This document shows, piece by piece, positions 57,943 to 64,000 of a DNA stretch of 64,000 bases. The notes beneath the pieces were generated by a model. That model did not search any database and was not told the DNA's origin. It worked only from the letters and a program-made list of their open reading frames with translations. Numbering within the stretch: position 1 is the first letter of the stretch; each line of letters begins with the position of its first letter. The stretch is from Bacteroidota bacterium (GTDB lineage: Bacteria > Bacteroidota > Bacteroidia > UKL13-3): the NCBI GenBank assembly GCA_947477885.1, contig CANJUD010000011.1, forward strand, positions 55,757-119,756, given 5' to 3'. A program made the position numbers and the translations under genes.

Positions 57943-58242
57943 TCAAATATACTTGGTATTCACTAACTCATTTACAAATTGCGTTAAACTACTTACCGTT
58001 GCAAAAGGTGAATGTTTCATACTCAGTACTTTTTCATCAGCTATAGTAATAGATACTCCCAATTCTATTTCAACGATTTCTTCCAAATCTACAATCAATC
58101 TTACCAACGCCAATGAATTAATACCGCCTCGCTCTCCATATATTAATGTATCGGTATTAATCTCATCGGTGGGCATTTGGTACTCGCTAAAAATTTGCGT
58201 TACTGCTCTTATTACCATATCTCCTACCTTGGTTTGCATCAT
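57943..58242 (-). CDS. Acyl-carrier-like protein
   Basis: 99 aa, acidic, with a four-helix carrier-protein pattern. The phosphopantetheine site reads GGINSLALVRLIVDLEEIVE: the usual D of DSL is replaced by N, but the Ser is kept. The C-terminus (SSLTQFVNELV) matches ACP helix IV. It is separated by 1 nt from the acyltransferase gene before it, so it probably carries the acyl or other thioester for that enzyme rather than serving general fatty-acid synthesis. Confidence 0.85.
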   Translation of the reverse strand: MMQTKVGDMVIRAVTQIFSEYQMPTDEINTDTLIYGERGGINSLALVRLIVDLEEIVEIELGVSITIADEKVLSMKHSPFATVSSLTQFVNELVNTKYI

Positions 58243-58243
58243 A

Positions 58244-58849
58244 TTATTCTTTTTTATCGAAGCCCAATCTTGGCACGGCGCGGGCGGGGTTCCCGATAAG
58301 AGTTGTATGATTGGGATATTTGCCTTTTACCACAGCACCAGCACCCACTATACAAAAATCTCCAAGTTCCGTCCCTCCTAATATAATAGCACCGCCAGCT
58401 ATTAAACAGCATTCCCCAATTATTACTTCCTCAAACACATGACTGTGCTGCGATGTTGACACATCTGGATTTACATGCGGATCTTCGTGCATGGCAGTGA
58501 TCATGCACCCTATGCCTACCCTGGTGCGCTTGCCTATTGTAATTTTACCCCCTCCTGCATATATCATGCTACCATGACCTACTATACTTTCGTCAGCTAA
58601 TATGATGGAACCATCTTTCCCATATTGTTTTATACCACCAGCATTTAAATAGGTGTGTTTGTCAATCTTGCATCCATTACCTAGGCTAATATTCCCTACC
58701 CCCACTAATTTTATATCGGCACCTATTCTACAATTGGGGCTTTTAACAATGAGTTGTTGCACCAAAGCATATTGCTCATATCCATTGCGAAAGTTTTGGA
58801 ATAGAAATCTGTAAAAAGAAATTTTGAACAAATATTTGAGGACATTCAT
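58244..58849 (-). CDS. Hexapeptide-repeat acyltransferase
   Basis: 201 aa left-handed beta-helix (LbH) protein: imperfect hexapeptides such as NCRIGADIKLVGVGNISLGN, KITIGKRTRVGIGCMI and VIIGECCLIAGGAIILGGTE, then GAGAVVKG and IGNPARAVPRLG, with a catalytic-type His in MITAMHEDPH. It resembles O-acetyl/acyl transferases that modify sugars or lipids. It is the first gene of the acyltransferase-carrier protein-GGGPS run. Confidence 0.88.
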   Translation of the reverse strand: MNVLKYLFKISFYRFLFQNFRNGYEQYALVQQLIVKSPNCRIGADIKLVGVGNISLGNGCKIDKHTYLNAGGIKQYGKDGSIILADESIVGHGSMIYAGGGKITIGKRTRVGIGCMITAMHEDPHVNPDVSTSQHSHVFEEVIIGECCLIAGGAIILGGTELGDFCIVGAGAVVKGKYPNHTTLIGNPARAVPRLGFDKKE

Positions 58850-58892
58850 GGAGCAGCTTATTCGTTATGGGTTATAGGTATGCCCTAAAATA

Positions 58893-59177
58893 TTAAGCTT
58901 CTACAGCTTGCTCAACTGTGGCAGATAGTCCGCTATCGCATAGAGCGGTTGCTATACTTTGCATTTTTTCGAGGTTCCCACTTTTTACCGAAGTTTTGCC
59001 TTTGTGGTGTATTATCCATGCACACTGTTCTGCCTGAATTGGAGTATGATGGCATATATCAACCAAACATTCTATCACCCATTGAAAAGTGTTTACATCA
59101 TCATTATGCACTATCACGTTCCAACCCATATCGCTTAGCGTGAGTATCTCATATTGTTCGAGGTTATCGTATTGCAT
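58893..59177 (-). CDS. clpS: ATP-dependent Clp protease adaptor ClpS
   Basis: 94 aa from the ATG at 59177: the core VIVHNDDVNTFQWVIECLVD and HTPIQAEQCAWIIHHKGKTS is the N-degron-binding fold of ClpS. It delivers N-end-rule substrates to ClpAP/ClpCP. The open frame continues upstream inside plsY (up to 59294), and the codons just before 59177 (KPTFTAKEETE) look ClpS-like, so the start may lie earlier at a non-ATG codon. It overlaps the end of plsY by at least 14 nt and is probably coupled to it. Confidence 0.9.
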   Translation of the reverse strand: MQYDNLEQYEILTLSDMGWNVIVHNDDVNTFQWVIECLVDICHHTPIQAEQCAWIIHHKGKTSVKSGNLEKMQSIATALCDSGLSATVEQAVEA

Positions 59178-59814
59178 TTCGGTTTCTTCTTTTGCGGTAA
59201 ATGTTGGCTTTACTCTCGCTTCCAAGCAGCAAACGTCTAATATTTTTTTGATGGGTGAAAAGTACAAGCACGGCTTCACATACTCCAAAAGCAATAAAAT
59301 AAGGATTATCTTTTTGAAATACCACCACTGCTAATATAGGGAAAGCGATTGCTGCGGTAATACTGCTGAGTGATACATATCGTGTAGCCAATAATATGGT
59401 AAGAAATACAGCTGCACATGCCAATGCTGGTAAATAATGAATAGCTACTATTACTCCAAAGAGGGTAGCAATACCTTTGCCTCCACGAAAATCGGCAAAT
59501 ATGGGGTACAAATGCCCGAAAACTGCCAAGCCGCCATATATAAGCTTAAGGTTGACCCAATGAAACTGATCGACCCAAGTATACTCATGCTGGAAATAAA
59601 CAAGACTAGCAGCTAATAACCCCTTAAGCATATCTATCAATAACACCGCTATACCTGGCCCTTTCCCTAGCACCCTGAAGGTATTGGTAGCCCCAGCATT
59701 GCCACTACCATAGTCACGAATATCAATCTCGTAAAAGCCTTTGCCCACCCACACCGCAGTGGGTATGGACCCAATGAGGTAAGCAAATACTCCTAAAATA
59801 ATAAGTTCTAACAT
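59164..59814 (-). CDS. plsY: Glycerol-3-phosphate acyltransferase PlsY
   Basis: 216 aa with several transmembrane helices and the PlsY motifs: YLIGSIPTAVWVGKGFYEID, DYGSGNAGATNTFRVLGKGP and FADFRGGKGIATLFGVIVAI. It transfers an acyl group from acyl-phosphate to glycerol-3-phosphate, the first step of phospholipid synthesis in many bacteria; plsX is not in this window. A TAACTTTG box lies 17 nt upstream. Confidence 0.95.
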   Translation of the reverse strand: MLELIILGVFAYLIGSIPTAVWVGKGFYEIDIRDYGSGNAGATNTFRVLGKGPGIAVLLIDMLKGLLAASLVYFQHEYTWVDQFHWVNLKLIYGGLAVFGHLYPIFADFRGGKGIATLFGVIVAIHYLPALACAAVFLTILLATRYVSLSSITAAIAFPILAVVVFQKDNPYFIAFGVCEAVLVLFTHQKNIRRLLLGSESKANIYRKRRNRNAIR

Positions 59815-59831
59815 TAATTAAAATTAATAGG

Positions 59832-59839
59832 CAAAGTTA
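59832..59839 (-). promoter_or_regulatory. plsY -7 box
   Basis: Minus-strand TAACTTTG with a 17-nt leader to the ATG at 59814. Confidence 0.45.
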
Positions 59840-59956
59840 ACACAAAAAAAATGAGATGAGACATACAAATTATCTTCTGGTTAATTGGAGATATAATAAC
59901 TATTCGTAAACCTTTCCTACTATAAGACATTTGTATGGAATACATAAATATCTTAT

Positions 59957-61858
59957 CTATTCCTCATCAACCGCTTCGCTATACATGGCATCAATTTCAG
60001 TAACATATTTTTTCTCGACCACTTTACGCTTTACACTCATTTTTGGAGTCATTTCACCATCTTCTATACTAAAGGGATTGCGTTTTATAATGAATGCTTT
60101 AATCCGTTCGAACTTGGCCAAACCTGAGGCAAATTTATTTGTTTCGGCTTTTATCCATTGCATTATTTCAGGTTCGGTTATCCATTTATCATCTGCGGCA
60201 AAATATCTCTCATCTTTGCCAAAGGCTTCTTTCAGCTCGTCTTTGCTGGGTATAACAATAGCTGTAAGGTAGTCTCGTTTATCGCCTATGATAAATATTT
60301 GCTCAATGCGGCGACTTTGCAAATAAGCATTCTCAACTTGGGTAGGGAATATGTTTTTGCCAAATGAGTTTACAATAATGTTTTTGAGGCGGTCGGTAAT
60401 TTTGAGGTTGCCCCTATAGAACTTGCCTATATCACCTGTGTGAAACCATCCTTCCTTATCTATTACCTTAGCGGTTTCTTCAGGTTGGTTCCAATAGCCT
60501 TTCATTAGGTTGGGGCCTCGCATGAGTATTTCGCCTTCGGGGCTTTCATATTCAGGACGGAAACTGTCATAGGTTTGTATGGTATACATCTCGCCCGTGT
60601 CGGGGTTTTGTATAGCTACTTCTTGGCCTGGGCCAACTCTGCCAACTGTACCAATAATTTGTCTTTCATATTCATTCACAGTTATAAATGGTGATGTTTC
60701 AGTTAGGCCAAAACCTTCTAATATCTTAATCCCTATTGCAGCAAAAAACTCTGCAACATGCACAGGTAAGGCGGCACCTCCTGATACGATAAATTTGATA
60801 CGGCCTCCCAAACGTTGCTTTATTTTGGAGAAGACAAATCTTTCAGCGATGGCTAATTGTATTGCCAGTATTGGGCGGGGGGATTTACCTTGAAGGTGCA
60901 AATGGTAACGTCTTTTGCCTTTATCAATAGCCCAATGAAATATCCGTGCTTTAAATCCTCCTTCTTTTTCTATTGTTTTCTTTACCCTTTCTTCTACTTT
61001 TTCCATTAAGCGAGGGACAGTTGCTATAATAGTAGGTTGTATTTCAGCCATATTGGTTGATATTTTTTCAATACTTTCAGCAAACGCAACTTGGGCACCT
61101 TTATACATACCTATATAATAAGTTACGCATCGCTCGTATACATGGCAGAGGGGTAAGAAAGAAAGGAACTTCTCCCCTTCATCAAATGCTGACATTAGTG
61201 TTAGGCCACTTTTAGCATCACTTATAAAATTGCCGTGGGTAAGCATTGCACCTTTGGGATTGCCAGTAGTGCCTGAAGTATATATAAGTGTGGCCAAATC
61301 GTCGAGCCCTACATTATTATAGAGTTCCTCTATTTTTTGTTTGCATTGAGGATATAATATATTGCCCTTCTCGGTAAATTCTTTCCAGCTAATTACACGT
61401 GCATCGTCCCATATTTTTTTAGGGTCGTCAAATAAAGTAACAACAAGTTTTAGTGTGCTGATATTGGGACTCATCTTTACTACTTTTTTCAGTAGAAAAG
61501 GACTGCCTACAAAAATCATTTGGGCCCCTGAGTCATTATATACAAAAGCTGCCTCACTTTCAGCAAGTGTGGGATAGATGGATGCATTCACCAATCCTAT
61601 CTGCTGCAAGCCTTGATCAATCATAAAATACTCAGGGCAATTATCCATAAAGAAAGCCACACGATCACCTTTTTGCATACCTATTTCAAGCATTTGGGCG
61701 GAGACTGCATTAAGCTTCTCTTCTACTTGGGCATAGGTTATTTGCTTGTATTCGCCTTGCTCCTTTCGAAACATATATGCATGCTGCGGAGTATGGATAT
61801 GATAAGCCGCATTGCGGAAAAGATGGTGAAGGTTTTTAAAAGGTGTATTTTTTTGCAT
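59957..61858 (-). CDS. Long-chain acyl-CoA synthetase (AMP-forming, FadD15-like)
   Basis: 633 aa from the ATG at 61858; the frame extends 26 codons upstream without support. AMP-binding motifs are clear: LIYTSGTTGNPKGAMLTHGN, then EGFGLTETSPFITVN, HTGDIGKF and the lysine region LKITDRLKNIIVNSFGKNIF. Long N-terminal and helical middle segments (about 310-360) are typical of eukaryote-like/FACL-type long-chain synthetases. It activates fatty acids to acyl-CoA and follows the same lipid theme as plsY. Confidence 0.94.
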   Translation of the reverse strand: MQKNTPFKNLHHLFRNAAYHIHTPQHAYMFRKEQGEYKQITYAQVEEKLNAVSAQMLEIGMQKGDRVAFFMDNCPEYFMIDQGLQQIGLVNASIYPTLAESEAAFVYNDSGAQMIFVGSPFLLKKVVKMSPNISTLKLVVTLFDDPKKIWDDARVISWKEFTEKGNILYPQCKQKIEELYNNVGLDDLATLIYTSGTTGNPKGAMLTHGNFISDAKSGLTLMSAFDEGEKFLSFLPLCHVYERCVTYYIGMYKGAQVAFAESIEKISTNMAEIQPTIIATVPRLMEKVEERVKKTIEKEGGFKARIFHWAIDKGKRRYHLHLQGKSPRPILAIQLAIAERFVFSKIKQRLGGRIKFIVSGGAALPVHVAEFFAAIGIKILEGFGLTETSPFITVNEYERQIIGTVGRVGPGQEVAIQNPDTGEMYTIQTYDSFRPEYESPEGEILMRGPNLMKGYWNQPEETAKVIDKEGWFHTGDIGKFYRGNLKITDRLKNIIVNSFGKNIFPTQVENAYLQSRRIEQIFIIGDKRDYLTAIVIPSKDELKEAFGKDERYFAADDKWITEPEIMQWIKAETNKFASGLAKFERIKAFIIKRNPFSIEDGEMTPKMSVKRKVVEKKYVTEIDAMYSEAVDEE

Positions 61859-61907
61859 GGTTGCCTCTATTTTTTCTGAGGGCAAATATGGATATACAAA
61901 GTGCAGT

Positions 61908-61961
61908 ATTTTTTGCAAAAAATGCAAAAAGTACAATTATTTTTTGCAAAAAATGCAAAAA
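61908..61961. repeat. Two copies of a 23-bp A/T-rich palindromic repeat
   Basis: Copies at 61908-61930 and 61939-61961, each a near-palindrome built on TTTTTTGCAAAAAA plus TGCAAAAA, 31 bp apart. They lie at the junction between the acyl-CoA synthetase leader and the truncated CHRD gene. Confidence 0.75.
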
Positions 61962-61972
61962 ATTGTTTTTTG

Positions 61973-62597
61973 GACTCAGAACAAACTCTTAGTGGCCGCA
62001 TGTTGGTTACTGCACCTTTCGACGGTATGCAAGCTGACGTAAACACCAAAGCTATGGGTGTGGCCCACTGTAATGCTTAGCCCCGGGCTTGACACAGCCT
62101 GTATCACTGTTAGCTGGAACGGCCTTAGTGGAACGGTTACTGGTATTCACATCCACGATGGTATGCCCGGCCAAGATGGTAGCGTGTTAAACGACCTCGA
62201 TGCTTTCGTATCTGGCAACCGTGTTGCAACTATGTATACTGGAGCAAGCTTAACCAAGCAATGGAAAGGGAAACTGTTTAGCAGCCAACTGTACATAAAC
62301 ATACATACCGCTGCCAATGCAGGTGGCGAAATTAGCGGGCAAGTATGGTTAGGTAGTGGTTGCTATGCTGCTACTGCAGGTATTGAAAATATGTTTTACA
62401 ATACTACTAACACCAACATTAGCGTTTATCCTAACCCAGCAAATGATATAGTAAACCTTGTTTTGCTAGAAGGTGTTTCTAAAGGAACTACTTCTGTATA
62501 AGATGCAATAGGCCGCATGGTAAACAACCAAAGTATTACTAACCAAAACCGAATAAATGCTACTAACTTGCAATCAGATATATATTATATCCGTTTT
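61973..62597 (+). pseudogene. CHRD-domain T9SS protein, truncated and frameshifted
   Basis: It starts abruptly inside the protein (DSEQTLSGRMLVTAPFDGMQ) without a signal peptide, shifts frame near 62060-62085, and goes on as PGLDTACITVSWNGLSGTVT, GIHIHDGMPGQDGSVL and INIHTAANAGGEISGQVWLG, a CHRD domain. A T9SS sorting domain follows (ISVYPNPANDIVNLVLLEGV), broken by TAA at 62499-62501 (probably Tyr originally), then DAIGRMVNNQ and IYYIRFQ, where it meets an unrelated inverted repeat. Both ends are lost, with one frameshift and one stop inside. Confidence 0.85.
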
Positions 62598-62731
62598 CAG
62601 TGCTTGTGCAGGTTTTTGCCCGATTCTGCACGAAAGACTGCGACAAAAATAGGGGGCAAAACTTGCACAAGCACTGTGTTACCAGTTCGTTGCTCGTCGT
62701 CTGTCACAGGGTGGTGTGACGGTCGGCGAGC
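62598..62731. repeat. Two successive hairpins, GC-rich
   Basis: Hairpin 1: a 19-bp inverted repeat (62598-62616 with 62658-62676; core CAGTGCTTGTGCA, one mismatch). Hairpin 2: 17-bp arms with three mismatches (62692-62708 with 62715-62731; core GCTCG...GTCACA). A/T-rich tracts follow (62754-62766). They cut into the CHRD pseudogene on one side and lie 107 nt 3' of the minus-strand gene at 62838 on the other. Confidence 0.75.
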
Positions 62732-62837
62732 TGCGTGGGTATGCTTGCAGGCTCTTTTTATTTTTTGAGCGTCTGCCCTGTGCTGAGGGAAAAATGAAAT
62801 GTGCCTGCAAATGGGTGGGTATTAACCGCAACAAAGA

Positions 62838-63755
62838 TTAGGAAGGGTCAACTGGAGCAGGGATGGGTGTTAGGACTATGTCCAAGGTACTGCCGATGCC
62901 GTTTGTTATATCAGCCTGTGTGGTGAGGGGGAGGTAGCCTGGGGATGTGACTGTAATATTATAGTGACCTTGTGGGATGGAATCGAACTGATAATTGCCG
63001 AGTGCGGTGGAAATAGCGGTCTGTGGGTTCTCGACTATGGTAAGGACTGCACCTGCAACAGGGTCGCCTACCTGATTAACGACTTTGCCACGGAGCGAAA
63101 TAGGGGTGGAAGATGCAGCCTCGATTTTGGAGGCATCCATCACAGCAACAAAGAGTGCTGGGTTGCTTACCTTGACTGTTTTTATTAGTTTCTTTAGCTT
63201 CTTTGACATGATAACACCATTGTCGGTAATGGCCTGTTTGATGAACAGTCGGGCTTCCTTGAGGGTGTCCTCGGTCTCGGCAGGCCTGTTGATGAAGCTG
63301 CTGAAATCGGTGATGGCGGTGGTGAGTGCTGTGATAGAAGCCGCTGAGGGTGCATTTGGGTAGCCCGATAGTGAGGCAAGGTTTGTATTGGCTGCATCGC
63401 GTATTATATTGGCACGGGCAACGAGTACGCTGTCGCCAACGAAACTGGTGATTATTACATTGACGGCATCATGGAGTGTGTTGTTGTTTGTATTGATTGC
63501 ATAGGCAACTAGTACATTTTTGGGGTTCTCGAGCAGAGAAACGAGGGTGTCCTTTCGTGATTTCTTGTCGCCCGTTGCACCTGAGGTGGTGCCTGTCTCG
63601 ATGATGTGTTTGGCCTCGATGGTAGATGTGTTGGCGTTGAAGGCTGTGATAGCTGTTGTCCATCCGGGGATGGCGGCAAGGGCTACGGTGTTTGTGGTGT
63701 TGCAGTCACGCATGATTTGGTACATGGTGAGGTGGCGGATTTGTTTTGATGTCAT
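62838..63755 (-). CDS. Carboxypeptidase-regulatory-like domain protein
   Basis: 305 aa, without a signal peptide. An N-terminal helical, Ala/Thr/Asn-rich part (about 1-215; KQIRHLTMYQIMRDCNTTNT, LKEARLFIKQAITDNGVIM) precedes a single carboxypeptidase-regulatory-like beta-sandwich (about 218-295; SLRGKVVNQVGDPVAGAVLT, ALGNYQFDSIPQGHYNITVT, SPGYLPLTTQ). The coding sequence is visibly richer in GC than the rest of the window. It stands among remnants and next to an IS end, so it is probably accessory. The regulatory domain normally sits on exported proteins, which makes the missing signal peptide odd. Confidence 0.75.
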   Translation of the reverse strand: MTSKQIRHLTMYQIMRDCNTTNTVALAAIPGWTTAITAFNANTSTIEAKHIIETGTTSGATGDKKSRKDTLVSLLENPKNVLVAYAINTNNNTLHDAVNVIITSFVGDSVLVARANIIRDAANTNLASLSGYPNAPSAASITALTTAITDFSSFINRPAETEDTLKEARLFIKQAITDNGVIMSKKLKKLIKTVKVSNPALFVAVMDASKIEAASSTPISLRGKVVNQVGDPVAGAVLTIVENPQTAISTALGNYQFDSIPQGHYNITVTSPGYLPLTTQADITNGIGSTLDIVLTPIPAPVDPS

Positions 63756-63856
63756 GACGGTAATTAATTATAAATTGTTAGTGTTAAGAAAATTTAATGG
63801 TTAATCAGTGGTTAGGTGCAGTGTGGGTTTGGTTAGCGGTTGTGAGAGTATTGTCT

Positions 63857-64000
63857 TGTCCTGAAATAGGTTTACACTAAAAAGTGTAAAACATGGAAAA
63901 AAAAATCAATCAAAAAGCAGGTAAATATTTTACCGAAGACGAGAGACACAAAATCATTCAGGAACTGTTCGCGACCAAGTGCACCAAACAACACATTTGG
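63857..64000 (+). mobile_element. Left end of an IS3-family-like insertion sequence
   Basis: TGTCCTGAAATAGGTTTACA at 63857 is a typical start of the terminal inverted repeat of IS3/IS150-type elements in Bacteroidota. An internal palindrome TTTACAC/GTGTAAA (63871-63890) lies between the end and the first ORF. The right end is outside the window. Confidence 0.7.
63893..64000 (+). CDS. Transposase OrfA-like protein, 5' part
   Basis: The open frame from the ATG at 63893 reads KINQKAGKYFTEDERHKIIQ, then ELFATKCTKQHIW at the edge of the window. The KYFTxxERxxIIxExxxxxxxKxxIWxKYTG pattern is typical of the helix-turn-helix orfA of IS3-like elements in this phylum. Incomplete at the 3' side. Confidence 0.75.
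   Translation, partial: MEKKINQKAGKYFTEDERHKIIQELFATKCTKQHIW

Overview
This is a chromosomal segment of an AT-rich member of the phylum Bacteroidota, probably outside the gut Bacteroidales (Chitinophagales/Sphingobacteriales/Flavobacteriia-like). The signs are type IX secretion (T9SS) C-terminal sorting domains, gldC, PorV/PorQ-like and TonB-receptor-like outer membrane proteins, an ECF sigma factor with a membrane/beta-barrel partner, LVIVD and WG-repeat surface proteins, and promoters with the phylum-specific -7 box TAnnTTTG. No rRNA, tRNA or CRISPR array was recognised.

Layout. 1-8.1 kb: tail of a probable T9SS protein, a decayed secreted-protein gene, a LolC/E-like ABC permease, an M1 aminopeptidase, sucD, an enoyl-CoA hydratase, a PKD lipoprotein and lpxK. 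8.1-20.4 kb (minus strand): greA-HIT, a three-gene outer-membrane operon (TonB-type receptor, 1281-aa secreted protein, PorV/PorQ-like barrel) and ligA. 20.7-27.4 kb: a secreted protein, a toxin-antitoxin cassette lying between two copies of the first 68 bp of recF, recF, a vWA-like protein, dprA, dusB and a broken WG-repeat gene. 27.5-33.6 kb: ECF sigma operon, a broken LVIVD lipoprotein gene, gldC, glmS and a NifU-family protein. 33.6-43.8 kb: repeat-rich spacer, DUF5808 and vWA proteins, a frameshifted glycosyltransferase, miaA with a GNAT-like partner, nadD, ygiD-like dioxygenase, 3-methyladenine glycosylase, a WG-repeat protein and an Nramp-USP fusion transporter. 43.9-53 kb: one 3015-aa T9SS adhesin with a 744-bp-period tandem array. 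53.3-61.9 kb: DUF4286-ung, a TPR lipoprotein, ftsE, then a minus-strand lipid-flavoured run (GGGP synthase, carrier protein, hexapeptide acyltransferase, clpS, plsY, acyl-CoA synthetase). 61.9-64 kb: accessory tail with a truncated CHRD pseudogene, a hairpin array, a GC-richer carboxypeptidase-regulatory-like gene and the left end of an IS3-like element.

Two features stand out. First, the toxin-antitoxin cassette at 21.5-22.1 kb is flanked by near-identical 68-bp copies of the recF 5' end, so recF stays intact: it looks like a small element that rebuilds the gene it enters. Second, many genes have TAnnTTTG exactly 4 nt (sometimes 7 nt) before the start codon, which predicts leaderless or nearly leaderless mRNAs, sometimes with GTG/TTG/ATC starts; this also corrects several start sites. 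At least five secreted, surface or cell-envelope protein genes are broken by stops or frameshifts, which means either real gene decay or uncorrected sequencing errors.
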